Both the position numbers and the translations under genes were made by a program. Source: Amphiduros pacificus (Eukaryota; Annelida; Polychaeta; Phyllodocida; Hesionidae). Taken from it: a DNA stretch of 64,000 nucleotides. Shown piece by piece: positions 13,161-24,560 of the stretch. A model generated the notes under the pieces. The model saw only the letters and a list, made by a program, of their open reading frames with translations. It was not told where the DNA came from and searched no databases. Position 1 is the first letter of the stretch. Every line of letters begins with the position of its first letter. The stretch is taken from the NCBI GenBank assembly GCA_949316495.1, contig OX439001.1, forward strand, positions 34,711,523 to 34,775,522, in the 5' to 3' direction.

Positions 13161-13799
13161 TTATTCAGCACTGATACTCTCTTTGCTTTTCAATTAAATC
13201 CTGAAATGTTTGTACTTACTTCATGAAAACAGGCAGTTGATGGAGGCGCCCTATGTGGAAATTTAAAAAGGATATTTATCATGTTTATTAAACCTGAGGA
13301 GTATCAAAGTAGTTATTGGTCTTGAATATTGGTTCCATAGAACTATAAAATACAAAAGCGTTATGTCATGTGAGGACGTGTTGCACACAATCAAAAAAGC
13401 ATTCAAAACTGTTCCATATCATGATTTGATAACTTTGATTGACATACAAAAAGTACTATGAAAAGTACGTCCGAATTTGGAAAATAAATCTGATATTTGA
13501 AAATCAAAACATTACACTTTCATATTGCCATGATCAGCTTTACACCTCCATCAAATTTTCATGTACAACATTCCCGATCATGAAGTGTTTGAATAAAAGA
13601 TCCTCGCTAATCCCACATGAATATCTGACTGATCGAATGACTTTTTATACAATTGAAATGAAATGCAAGAAATGTAATGAAATGCAGCTATTTTAAGCAT
13701 CATAACATTACACTTCCACGAAATATGCCTTCGTTCTTGGAAATAATTCAACAATACGTTTTGCTGAAAATGATTAACAAGGAGATTAAAAGAGGGTAA
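13161..13799. other. Intergenic or intronic DNA, no gene seen
   Basis: Overlapping short frames at 13439-13823 on both strands are AT-rich and show no recognised motif. Confidence 0.5.
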
Positions 13800-13990
13800 G
13801 GGGGACACTGGCCCCGTTAGCACAAGACTGAGAAATGGACCTGTTCCTTCCTCACTTGGAAAGTGGAGAGAGTCAGGTGGTGGGTTCGACTCCCACTGCC
13901 GACATTGTGACGTTCACACTGGTTCGGTGCTTGATTTGATATGGCCATTGTTGCTCAGAAACATCATATCCCAATTTCAAAATTTTCAGA
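13800..13990 (+). mobile_element. tRNA-derived SINE, family D, degraded copy
   Basis: A Pol III B box GGTTCGACTCC lies at 13883-13893, in the context GTGGTGGGTTCGACTCCCAC, followed by a body with GTGACGTTCACACTGGT. The same order is seen at 25995-26190 and, inverted, at 17335-17440 and 38865-38960. The A-box region is diverged. Confidence 0.6.
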
Positions 13991-14251
13991 GCAGGGCAGC
14001 TGGTATATCGCTTAGTGATTCATCCAATTATCGCCCTGTTAAATAAACCCTGTACTCTGATTGGTCAAAAAAGTACGCTTTTCACCAAAACAACCCATTA
14101 AAATATGCGACCTATGGCTTTTTTTCACCACGATTAAAAACGACGGGGAAACAGATCAAAATATTTCAATGGTATGTGTTATTGTAATAGTCTTTATGAT
14201 ATCAATCTTGATAGTGATGTGGCGTGATTTATAGAGGTCAATCTGATCTGC

Positions 14252-14449
14252 TTGCAGTTGCCAATCGTATATAATGATGGTAATCAGGAAGAGCAAGACT
14301 GGAGATTATGTAACCATCATTGCCAGCACATGATAACGCTGTCTGACCTACTGACTTATTGGCACGTTGACTTCTATAGCCTGTATGCAATTAGATCAGA
14401 TCTGTGCATGTGGACAATCTCTTCCTCTGTACATAAAGCTGTATTGTGA
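14252..14449 (+). CDS. Weak candidate exon, unidentified
   Basis: The open frame continues directly from an acceptor-like sequence (ATCTGATCTGCTTGCAG, ending about 14257) for about 64 codons to a TGA. The translation (for example LPIVYNDGNQEEQDW) matches no family I know. There is no matching promoter, and composition is only slightly above background. It is listed because the acceptor is good. A second unexplained frame, beginning MAWQSLNKAIRWE, follows at 14494-14748. Both may be chance. Confidence 0.12.
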   Translation: MQLPIVYNDGNQEEQDWRLCNHHCQHMITLSDLLTYWHVDFYSLYAIRSDLCMWTISSSVHKAVL

Positions 14450-15089
14450 TGCTTTGATTATCACATGCGCAATCTATCAGCGCAGTCTTTGTCATGGCTT
14501 GGCAGTCATTGAATAAAGCAATACGCTGGGAGCGTGTCTACGTGTGCTTCCCTGGTGATGCCTTGCATGTTGAGCATGTGACCGTCTCCCGTGAGCTTCA
14601 GATTTATGATTGCTTTACTCGAATTTTATTTAGTTGGAAGCTGCGGCCACCGACAAATTGGCGTGGATCTGACATTAACTCTTACTGTTTGCCATCTCGA
14701 CTTTTCATTCGCAATTTAACTTTTGCTTTCATGACTATACATCTTTAGTCCCAAATCCGATTTATTATCTAATGAAATTGCACGTGATACTCAAGGAGAT
14801 CTTACGGTTCACAAAGAAATAATCTGTGATAGAGACTTAAATTTATTTCTTTTGCAGAATTTATATGTATCTCTATGATGAAATTAACCGACAACGTTTA
14901 GAATTAGTTATGGTATTCTTTGGAAATGAGTCATATGGCAAAAATTTAGCCAGATTTTGTTTATGACGCTATCATCGGATGTTCATCTCCCAATAAAGAT
15001 CATGAAACCTTCTGGTTGTAAACAACTTTATGAATCACCGAAGTGGTAGAAAAATTTAACACTTCAACTAAGAAGGAGCACCGGTCTAC

Positions 15090-15200
15090 CATGGGGAAAT
15101 TAGAACTTTAACATACAAAGTGTAAGGGTCTGCCATGGGGCAATTAGAACTTTAACATACAAAGTGTGAGGGACTAACATGGGGCAATTAGAATCACTAA
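15090..15200. repeat. 44-bp tandem repeat, about 2.5 copies
   Basis: ATGGGGAAATTAGAACTTTA and its continuation repeat with period 44: the ATGGGG element recurs at 15091, 15135 and 15179. The copies differ by a few bases. Confidence 0.9.
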
Positions 15201-15391
15201 TTATGATCACTGTTTTCAACAAACCAATTTGTTTCATTTTTAATTTACATAAAAAAACTATTTGAAACAGTATTTTTATAGATATGCAAACATATGCAAC
15301 TCTCTCTCTCAAAACGTAAGCATATAGTTGCCATCCAAGTATCTATGACCCCTGCAGGTCAGGTGAAGAACCGGTATAATGTGATGCCGGG

Positions 15392-15598
15392 ATGACCTCC
15401 CAGGCCGGTGTTCCACATGTTTTCACGGCCGACCTCAAGCAGAACCATGGAAACTGGTACGGCTCGACCCCGGGGGCCGATCTCCCTGGCACACAGGTAG
15501 TCAGGGGCTGGCAGCAGCCTCGGCAGCACACGCTGGAACCAGTGGCTCATTACAGATCGCTCTTGCCTCGCAGTTATGGCATGACGGTAACATCATAA
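15392..15598 (+). CDS. Candidate plus-strand exon in a coding-like GC island, unidentified
   Basis: A 68-codon frame starts at ATG 15392 (GGGATGACC, good context) and ends at TAA 15596-15598. Third positions are strongly G/C, unlike surrounding DNA. Readable parts include QNHGNWYGSTPGADLPG and EPVAHYRSLLPRSYGMT. A possible donor GTAACA at 15587 would end the exon in phase 0 after 65 codons, and the exon candidate at 16231-16336 can be entered in the same phase, giving a consistent two-exon model. However, the opposite strand (15359-15550, starting MSHWFQRVLPRLLP and ending ITLYRFFT) is equally open with equally G/C-rich third positions, so the coding strand is unresolved. I recognise no family on either strand. 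Confidence 0.35.
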   Translation: MTSQAGVPHVFTADLKQNHGNWYGSTPGADLPGTQVVRGWQQPRQHTLEPVAHYRSLLPRSYGMTVTS

Positions 15599-15710
15599 AC
15601 GTTTACGCTTAACATCACCTTCTGGATTATCTCCGTCCTCTTTCACTTGAGAATAGTAACTTAAAAGTGGACTTAAAAGCAAAAAAAATACGGCTGTGTT
15701 TGTTACTTAC

Positions 15711-15872
15711 ACCGGCTACCAGAGGTGTGAGCGCTGCCTTGTGTTCTAGCCAGGAGGTGTGAAAAGTTGGTGAGAAAATCTTGTTTTGCAGGGCAGTGAC
15801 AAGCTCTGAGGTTAGAGATGGAATACCACGTGGCTCGTGCCTGATCTGGTGTAGGATTTCCCGGGAGAGCAT
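15711..15872 (-). CDS. Candidate minus-strand exon with consensus donor, unidentified
   Basis: On the minus strand an ATG at 15872 opens 54 codons that end exactly at a consensus donor, GTAAGT (plus-strand 15705-15710), in phase 0. The peptide starts MLSREILHQIRHEPRGIP and includes FSPTFHTSWLEHKAALTP, with a protein-like residue mix and mixed codon use. It could be a first coding exon, or an internal one if the AG just upstream of the ATG is an acceptor. No phase-compatible next exon could be found in the island immediately to its left, so I did not join it to the 15359-15550 frame. No family is recognised. Confidence 0.35.
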
Positions 15873-16230
15873 CACTAAGTGAGCCTCAGTTAGTTCTGGC
15901 TTATCTCATTTATTTATCAATCTACAACTATTATCCTCGTGATTCTTACACGTCAATGTACATATATAAATCTAAAGATCGAAAATATAGCAATATTTGA
16001 TTTAACTGGATACACTAACAAAACAAAGGTTTTTTTTGTTTAAGTTAATTGGATAGAGAAAAGGGAATTCGTGACAATGGAATACATCTCTAATGCCACC
16101 TGATAATAAGAGTTGCATTTGGAAGAATAGAAAATCTTAATCCATCATCTCTTGGGAACAAGTCAAATGACCAGGTGGTCTAACGGTGAATCTTGATTCA
16201 GAGTAATGAGTGCATAAAACCTTGACCCAG

Positions 16231-16336
16231 TCTATGACAATGTCAGATGAAGACATAGAAGAGATCACAGAACTGCCAGCAATTACAGTGCCAATTCGCT
16301 GGGAATACGAGGGGGAGAATGCAGGTGACGAGACAG
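16231..16336 (+). CDS. Candidate short plus-strand exon, acidic, unidentified
   Basis: Between an acceptor-like ...CCTTGACCCAG (AG at 16229-16230) and a good donor CAG|GTAGGT (16337) lies a 106-bp open exon encoding SMTMSDEDIEEITELPAITV and then a WEYEGENAGDE segment. If it is instead a first exon, the start would be the ATG at 16234 or 16240. The acidic, aliphatic sequence and codon mix look like real coding, whereas the opposite strand reads poorly. It ends in phase 1. It is phase-compatible with the candidate exon ending at 15586, but no downstream exon was found to the right. No family is recognised. Confidence 0.35.
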
Positions 16337-16339
16337 GTA

Positions 16340-16760
16340 GGTCTATTGTTTGTTACACCTCTCAGTAAACATCGTTGACTGCGGCTTATGTCATCCGACA
16401 TCGCGCTCACCCAACATATAAGCATGTATGGTGTTTACGTCTTCTATATTAGACCTTTAATTGTGTTTATTCAAATAGAAACACCGGGGTCTTTCACATT
16501 CTGATTATTTACAATCTCTTTGAGTGCTCAGGTCAAATATAATTATCGCAAATGTGATACATCTGATAGTTTCTGATGTTTGAGTTATAAAATCTATTTA
16601 ACAAGTCAGCATTGTCTTTTAGTGAAGAATATGTCATTTTTAATGATTTAATTAATAACAAATGTATCACAAAGGCGTATGAGAACAAAACATGGTGACA
16701 ATTATCATGGGGAAAGATAAATCGGAAAAGGGATGATGAATATTGGAACAAAAAGAGAAT
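16340..16760. other. Non-coding DNA, no gene seen
   Basis: AT-rich sequence between the candidate exon and the 29-bp array. Nothing is recognised. Confidence 0.5.
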
Positions 16761-17180
16761 AATGATGAACGTGGGAATGAGAAGCCAGGAGATATGAATG
16801 TGGGAATGAGAAGACAGGAGATATGAATGTGGGAATGAGAAGACAGGAGATATGAATGTTGGAATGAGAAGACAAGAGATATGAATGTGGGAATGAGAAG
16901 ACAGGAGATATGAATGTGGGAATGAGAAGACAGGAGATATGAATGTGGGAATGAGAAGACAGGAGATATGAATGTGGGAATGAGAAGACAGGAGATATGA
17001 ATGTGGGAATGAGAAGACAGGAATTATGAATGTGGGAATGAGAAGACAGGAGATATGAATGTGGGAATGAGAAGACAGGAGATATGAATGTGGGAATGAG
17101 AAGACAGGAGAGATGAATGTGGGAATGAGAAGACAGGAGAGATGAATGTGGGAATGAGAAGACGGGATAGATGAACAAGA
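16761..17180. repeat. 29-bp minisatellite, about 14 copies
   Basis: Tandem units of GAATGTGGGAATGAGAAGAC followed by AGGAGATAT, period 29 (TGGGAATGAG recurs at 16801, 16830 and so on). The minus strand stays open in several frames as Ser/His/Ile/Phe repeats with a 29-residue period; these are not genes. More diverged units continue to about 17240. Confidence 0.96.
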
Positions 17181-17334
17181 GGACATGGGTGATGAATGTG
17201 GGAATGAAAGGAAAGGAATGATGAATTTGGGAATGAGTAGACACGGATCATTGATGAAGAATTTAGAAATTTAGAAAGTGTTTTTACGACCATTTCAGCA
17301 ACTATGACCTTATAAGGTCGACTTTTGAGTCATT

Positions 17335-17440
17335 TTACCTGTATGAAAGTTACACTGCTTGCAGTGGGAGGCGAACCCACAACCTCCCGCCATCCGCTTA
17401 TATAACCATCAAAGACACAGATCCTACGCTCTACCATCTG
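17335..17440 (-). mobile_element. tRNA-derived SINE, family D, minus strand
   Basis: Read on the minus strand: an A-box-like TGGTAGAGCGTAGG (17423-17436), then a B box GGTTCGCCTCC (17367-17377) in the context GGGAGGTTGTGGGTTCGCCT, then a body with GTGTAACTTTCATACAGGT, matching the order in the other family D copies. Confidence 0.65.
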
Positions 17441-19589
17441 CTAATAAATATACTTTGGTGATACATGTGAAAAAAGTAACTCGTGATGGTGAGTGAGGGA
17501 ATGATAAAGCAAGAATGATGGTTATGATGCCATTGATGACAGCAACAGTTTGGGAAATTCTTACCACTATAATGCAGTAACAGAAAAAAAAGCTGATTGC
17601 GGGTCGCCATAATGTCAGATTAAAACAACACACCGGAATTACACAATTAAAAACGGAAGTTCACAAAAAACTCTCTAAAATATTATCATAAAAAAACAAG
17701 ATGGAAACCGCAATCGCAATATAGTAAGCCCCAGGAAATATAGTTCTAATACTTATAAGAATATGCCTAATATGGTGTAATAACTGCGCGTGGACAATGT
17801 TATTTACCACTCACTGGGATGTAGGACAATATGTTACAGATAGACGGTAGTAGGTCTAAAGAGATATTAGATTCAGAGCGGATTTTGCAAAACAACTTCT
17901 CCCTGTGCTAAAGTTGATATAATCAACTTACTGAAACGTCCCTGTGCAAGAATGAATTTAATTGAAAAACTAAAACGGGTTCTGCTTTGCTAAAACAACT
18001 ATAATTGTATAATCCATACGGGTTTTCCCTCATGTGAGGTCTTTTGCAATATGCATGGTCTCTTTAATCTATTTTTGTACGGTCATATATCAAGGATGTG
18101 TATGTGTACGAGGGCTGTCTAAAATATATATGTACACACACAAATTTGGGTTTGAACATTTGCAATATTTTCTTTATCAATATCTTCAACTTTCTGTGTC
18201 ATTTATACTTTTATATTCTCAATTCAAGTGAATAAAATATTTTACTTGTAAAATCTGTTCTGTAGATCTGTTCTAGTCATTGGTCAGAATCTCCATATTT
18301 GAACGTTATATACTGTGGGTCTATGATAGAAACCTAAGTCTGACGTCATCGGTCAGACCTTGAACATTTGATACATTATCTTCACTGATATTATGGTATA
18401 TATGTAAATTCTAGCCTGTGTGTATTCATGACGTCACATACCACGTCATGGACATTAAGGAAATACATGCTCCTAAAAATAAAAATCATCAAATCAAGTT
18501 ATTTTTTTCCAAGCAAGCATTTGATATATGACATACATGCCAGAAACCGCAAAATACAAAATACATCTAGTGTGTTAATGGCATTTGCATTGCATACGAA
18601 ACGTATTTAATATTTATATTATAGGCTTACTCTTGCATGTATATGAATGTTTACATGATAATGGCTTGTACATGGATATCAGACGTGTAATAACTGCACA
18701 GGTTTGGTCTAATCGTTTTGTGGATGATCATGTGTGCAGCGCTCAAAGATAAAACAAAATGATTAGATTAGTCTGGCAGAGTAAGCTTGATTGCATGAAA
18801 GCTTCCCCCACCCTCCCTTCCCACCAGAGACCTTTATGTGTGCCCAATTCTGAACTCCGTATTAGCCCTAAGTGGTCATGATTTGATCTCTGTAGATTCA
18901 TCTTTTGGTGCAGTCGCGCTTCCGTTTTTTCTGAACCCATTTGTCGTTTTGTTCTTATTGGTTTTAAAGTGCGAGAGTCAATATTTTGTGCTCTTATGCA
19001 CAACGCCGAAGATATATAATAATTAAACAATTATTCGGTTGGATTCCGGCTCGTCAAGTTCAAGCTTACAGAAATAAGTCAAAATAATATCAACGATGCT
19101 AGCGCGGCTTCTTTCGTTTGTTGTTTAGTTCAGAGAATAATGGTCTGTTCAGTAGAAAATAGCAATTTATATGATTCTTATTTTTGAATGTCTCTTCCAT
19201 TATCCTTGCTTTCATATACGGTTAGGAAATTATAATTTGATGCCAAAACAAAATGATAACGTTTAACAAGTCGAATGTGCCAAGATTGATATGTCCTGTC
19301 GATTTAATATCAAGGATATTAGCAATCTAAAAAATATTAGCAATCTAAAAAACAAGTATATGTTATTATAAGACCTTTATACACACACACTGGATACACA
19401 TGAATTGCTAAGCTTGACCTTATGTTTAAAATGGCAGCCATTGTAACATGCGCTCACATTTTAAATGTTGAATAATATTCTTTTGGGGTAATAAATGCTG
19501 ATCCAATGGACGGCATGCCAGACTCTTGAGTTTTAGAGGTTCGTGATTAATGAACTGTCCTAATATTTAATATCAGCAACGCCTAACGA
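17441..19589. other. Intergenic or intronic DNA, no gene seen
   Basis: No coding-like frame. Two CRE-type palindromes TGACGTCA occur at 18341-18348 and 18429-18436. A short ATCTAAAAAATATTAGCA-type duplication is at about 19320-19350. Confidence 0.5.
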
Positions 19590-19656
19590 GCAACATTGCT
19601 CACTCACAAAATAGTGAGTGAGCAATGTTGCTATTGCATTGCATAACATAACTAGT
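19590..19656. repeat. Perfect 19-bp hairpin followed by CTAGT
   Basis: The arm at 19590-19608 (AGCAACATTGCTCACTCAC) is an exact inverted copy of 19615-19633, with a 6-nt loop AAAATA. CTAG follows at 19653-19656, then T. A hairpin shortly before CTRR-T resembles a Helitron 3' end, though the 19-nt gap is longer than usual. No 5' TC end has been located. Confidence 0.85.
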
Positions 19657-19659
19657 GAC

Positions 19660-20384
19660 GCTGTCCATCCACCTTCTCCCTACCTCTGCCGACAATATGT
19701 GCAGCATTAGATATTTGGAACTCCACTTCATGCATATGAGTCACGCTCACCAAATTAATGAAGTGAAGTAGAATGGATATATTCAGACTTGTGAGACACA
19801 GGCTTCCTTATCACTTGGAAATGTTGTCTGACACAGCACATATCAAATAATCATCTAACATTATTTCAATTTCACCCTAGCAAGAATCGATCATATTGTA
19901 TCGACTGCAAAATCTACGAAATGAACTAAATGAAATTTGGTCATTTATAGTTCTAGTTTTGTTTATATATTTATCCATTGCCTGTCTGTGTGATATTGTG
20001 AGATAGACATGCATTTAGTATTGATTTATTCATGGCTCTTTTGTACAAGTCAATCGTAACTTCTTTATTTGGAGTATAAAACTGACAATAAGTATCGCAA
20101 AATAAAGGATTCTATTGGGTTTAAACGCTGAGGTAAATGCTCTTCTGTGGAGGCATTATATGAACTGAAATCAACGATGCTGTGCCATTACATATCCATG
20201 TTAATTTTCCTCACACGAGAACCACTACAAGCTCATCACTTAACAGGGTCAACTGATTTAGATAACAACTGTTAACCAGTTGCGTTCATACTGGAAACCA
20301 ACGGAAGTTTGAATTGGAATACCAGTTCCAATTTATTAACTGACTAGATATATGATGAGCTAATCTCCATAGAAGGACTCATAC
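19660..20384. other. Non-coding DNA, no gene seen
   Basis: AT-rich; no coding-like frame or recognised repeat. Confidence 0.5.
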
Positions 20385-20590
20385 CGGTCCCTGCCACCAA
20401 AGCTAAAAATGTGCGCACAGAATTGAGCGCAAGTCATTAGTATTCAGAACAATCTGGCTGTCAACTCATTGGTGAAAGAATATAATTAGATTTGTTTTGT
20501 TCTGGCAGCTGTACCGATTGGTCAGTATATGTGCCAGACACCTGGTTACAGTTTATGACCTAATGTTGGTCAATTCAGATTTGATGATAT
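20385..20590 (+). repeat. Unnamed dispersed repeat, copy 1
   Basis: It starts near GGTCCCTGCCACCAAAGCTA and continues through GATGCGC-like, AAGTCAT..ATTCA, ATCTGGCTG, CTGGTTACAG and TTATGACC..ATTGGT blocks. These blocks recur in the same order at 20969-21160, about 590 bp downstream, with many substitutions. The origin is unknown; no Pol III boxes or terminal repeats are seen. Confidence 0.65.
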
Positions 20591-20968
20591 TTTTGTGAGC
20601 AGGGCAAGTATTTATGACCCGGGGTTTTCCAAACTTTGAATGAGATCAAAAACAGGACAATGACTGCAGAGGTAATAATTGAATACTACCTGTGTAATGC
20701 AGAGTAATAATGAGATAGACATAATAACACTTTCTTAATAATCACAGGCAATATTATAATTTGCGTTGAGCTAGGTATGTGTTACTAAAAACAAATGAGT
20801 TGTTGAAATATATGTTATACAATAAAGTAACCTTCTATTAAATGTCCTTTCTGAAGAAGATTAAATGCAGCAGCATTTTATGTGGATGACTGCAAATGGA
20901 CACCTGCATTTGTAGTTCCTTAATTACTGTATGTCCACTACCCTTCAAAACAGAAGCTCTCTGTCATA

Positions 20969-21160
20969 TCAGTCCCTGCCACCAATGATAAAAAGATGCG
21001 CACATGATCATTCGAAAGTCATGACTATTCATATATATCTGGCTGAGAACTGATTGGCAACAGAATAAATGATTATTCATACAGATTCCTATTGGTTATC
21101 AGTGAGGCAACTGGTTACAGGTCATGAGCTGAGATTGGTTTATTTTGATTGCATGAGACC
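20969..21160 (+). repeat. Unnamed dispersed repeat, copy 2
   Basis: Direct-orientation relative of 20385-20590: CAGTCCCTGCCACCAATGAT, then GATGCGCACA, AAGTCATGACTATTCA, ATCTGGCTGAGAACTGATTGG, AACTGGTTACAG and GAGATTGGTTTATTTTGATT. Frames crossing it at 21069-21407 are not credible genes. Confidence 0.65.
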
Positions 21161-23550
21161 CACATGTATGACTGGACATGGTGGTACAGATTTCAAACAA
21201 TGTCCAAACAGAGCAATTATGACAGAAGTCTTGAGAAGATTGAATATCTGGCATCACTACATGTATTATGCACAATATATGAACACCTACATTTGCGGTC
21301 CCTTACTCACTATATGTCCAGAGGAAAGCAAAACTCTTTACTCACCTATTGGTTCTCTAGTACTAAAACTACATTATATCTGTGTTCTAGCAGCTATAAA
21401 TAGATGAAATCGTTAACACTTGTATGTTATTTGACCTCCCTCAACAAAATCGAATGATATTCATTGTGACAATTGCACATATATGTACTTATCCATTCGC
21501 GTGAAGCCAAGGTGACAGTAATGATTGTGCACTATTATGGTGCTGTGACTGTGCATGGAGGCTTTCATGTGGAGCGTAATACAAAGGTGGCATGGTTATT
21601 GGACGACTCCAGACAGGAAACGCTGTACATTAACCACAGGGGCTATGACACGTGTTGTGAGAGTTATGGTCTTCAGGGCCACCATGCATCTGAATCCGAT
21701 TGTCTGGCAGGAAATAACTCAATTAATCTAGTTGAAACACTGCTAGCTTGTGCGTCTTACCAGTAAATATCAGAAGTAGAAAATACTGATTTGTACCACA
21801 GTAAACACGTCATATGATATATTTCAAATACATATGTATACAGGGTGCTATATCAAGAGATTTGATTTGTTTCACTCTTGTTTTTAATCCATATCATATT
21901 AGCTTTATAAAGGGGTGTGAGCATTTAAGTTGAGAATACGACCTCAATATGATCTTATGAACCCTGCCATTTTTTATCGCATCCTGATGTTTGGGATATG
22001 ATCATATGAAGCATATTGTAGACAATCTTGCAAACTGATACTTCTGATAATCTGTTATTTTCCATTTGACCTCGATGAAGAATACCTACCTTAACGCAAA
22101 TTGTTACATTTTATTGTGGTTCAGACTTAATAACTGTTGTAAAGTTATGGGATCGATATTGCTATTTAATCCACAGCATCCATATCGATTAGATTTTATG
22201 ATGTTATTGTATTGATTTGCAGTGATTCACGATCCTATCATTATGGTCAAACTAAAACCCTCCACTTTACCTTTCAGGATATTTGTATTTTTAGGGGGAT
22301 TATGTGGTTGGTACTTACCTTATGCGCAAGATGAATGCCTTAAGTGCATGAATTCTCTCTGTAGAGTGCGAATCTGACAAAACATCGATCATGTCATAAA
22401 GGCCATGAATAGGACATTATTTTAGGATCACGCCGATGATGTATGAATTATCGATCCCTCAAGATATTAATGGCATATTTATTTTTGTTATATCAAAAAA
22501 TTATATCATTTAAAATATTTACAGTTGACACCGATGTTCAACTAAAGCTTCATGTAAAGTTAGAACGTTATAAAACACACTTTGAAAGGTACAAGAGTGA
22601 TGGGTTTTGCTTATCAACATAACATTTTCTGGTTCTCAGGTCTGAAAGGTCAATGGTAATTAAAAATGTTTTCTCCTTGTAATCATATCCCTTTGGCATG
22701 GTCAAATTGGCAGTTGGGACTCACCTTGTCTGACAGATTGAAGAATTGCCTACTCTTAGAGATGCATATCTCGCTTTCTAAACAATAAAGAAGGGTTCTG
22801 TGGTTCTCAGTTTGCAGATAATTTACAAGGGGGAGGGGAAGGTGAAATCCCTAGAGGTCCAGAGAAAGTGAGCAAAATACTCAGGATCAAGAATCATAGT
22901 TTGTAAACAATGTCACAGACTGCATTAGGAAAATCACATAAATATTGATATGCAGACCCATCTGGCTTATGTTGGTTAAGTTGATAATGTTTGGCAATTT
23001 ATGATGTAACAAGAATAGCAATGATAACATTTACTGTGTATACATTAGTGTGATGATATAGCAGGTGGGAGACACCTACAAGAAAACTACACCATAACTC
23101 AGTTATGGAACACGTGCTTATCTAGAATCCAATGGAAGCACATACAAAAACGTCTTTCTCATGCCAAGTGAGTTTAGTGCTAGACTAGGTTAAACAAGGC
23201 TACTGCTAAACAAGGCTACTATACAACCCAACAAGTAAAATTATGATGAAAACATCTTCTAGGAATTCTATGTGATTTTATATAAGTAGTAGATTCTGAT
23301 CAGGGAACAAGGTTAAGCACCATGGTGATGTGGACATTGATTATATTGGGTTATTTGTCAATCATCTCATAAAATATTAACAGACATTTTCATTTATATG
23401 AAAATTAGTGGGTTTAATCTTGGATCCGTTGTCCATAATGATACTGCTTGATAAATACAAAATATTTGATATCAATGTTTATTGTTCATCAAAATGGATC
23501 AGAATAATTAGATGGTTCGTGCATTTCCCACCTTAACAGCAAATAGGAAG
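21161..23550. other. Non-coding DNA, no gene seen
   Basis: A 97-codon frame at 21473-21766 (contains HVERNTKVAWLLDDS) has no splice signals and no recognised family; I do not call it. The remainder is AT-rich and unremarkable. Confidence 0.45.
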
Positions 23551-23788
23551 AGGTAGAACACCTGAGCTCAGTTGGTTAGACGCATGTCTCCTATGCTAAA
23601 GGTCCAGGTTTCGAATCCCGGTTGGGACAAGTACTTTGATCATGGTGTATGGTCGAGAAAGGTGGATATCAGCTACTGATCCCCAGTCACTCTTCGAAAA
23701 TAGTAGGGCATTGAATCCCGGTGACAAGCTCCTATCCGACCTGATATAGCTTAAACAGTGCTGAAAAGTTCGTTAATACAAAATAAGG
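23551..23788 (+). mobile_element. tRNA-derived SINE, family B
   Basis: A tRNA-like head with A-box region GAGCTCAGTTGGTTAGACGC (23564-23583) and B box GGTTTCGAATCC (23607-23618), then a body with CATTGAATCCCGGTGACAAG and a short A-rich end. The flanks share AAATAGGAA (23541-23549) and AAATAAGGAA (from 23781), a probable target-site duplication. Related inverted copies lie at 25500-25795 and 55950-56215. Confidence 0.75.
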
Positions 23789-24560
23789 AAATATCTTGAT
23801 AAAAGCTTTGGAATTATAGCATTGGATGGGCACAATAGGGTCCTGCAAGGAGAATAGTGGCATGTATTGATATGTGTTTGCAGTCATGCAGTAATCATAG
23901 ATGTTTGATTCTTATTCATGAAATATGCATGGCTTGATAATGAAATGGTTTACCTGTCTCGGGTCAAAATGTTTGTTGTTATTGCCCTGCACATTGCCGC
24001 CTCTGTAACCATGAATTATACAAAATACCACGGTGATTGGGACACTATTCATTTGACTTGAACATTTAATGAAGCGAGCGATATTTTCAAATTCTGGATC
24101 TCAAAGATTTTGGTTACATACCTGGAGGTTATTATTAAGATTCCCAACAACTATTGAGCAAATATAAAGTATTTTTATTTAAAATATATTTATATCTATC
24201 AATATATGATAATATCAGTTGATACTCTAAAGAACCATTCATGCTTAAGTAAAATGTGTAAAATGGAGATTATTGACTTAAGGATTTTTTTACAACTCAG
24301 GTGTTGGATACCGCCTGTTTTCATCCAGACAGAATCCAAATAGAAGTGAGATACAGAATAAATATAGATGTTACTGTGAAAGAATAGAAGTCATTCAGCA
24401 ATGCATCTAGCTTTATCCAATTAAAGTATCATATTTAATTTTCAATGTTTTGATGAACCACAATAGTACTCTTCTCACTTCACATGGGAAATCATGCCAA
24501 TGTCACAAACGTGATTGGAATTCTGGCTCCTTTTGGGTTTCTATTCAAGATTCACATATT
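23789..24560. other. Non-coding DNA, no gene seen
   Basis: AT-rich, no coding-like frame. Confidence 0.5.

Noticed and set aside
16533-17293. 217-, 179- and 89-codon minus frames
   Set aside because: Multi-frame translation of the 29-bp minisatellite.
23561-23634. tRNA-like sequence that might be a real tRNA gene
   Set aside because: It continues into a repeat body shared with copies elsewhere and lacks a clean acceptor-stem pairing; a SINE head fits better.
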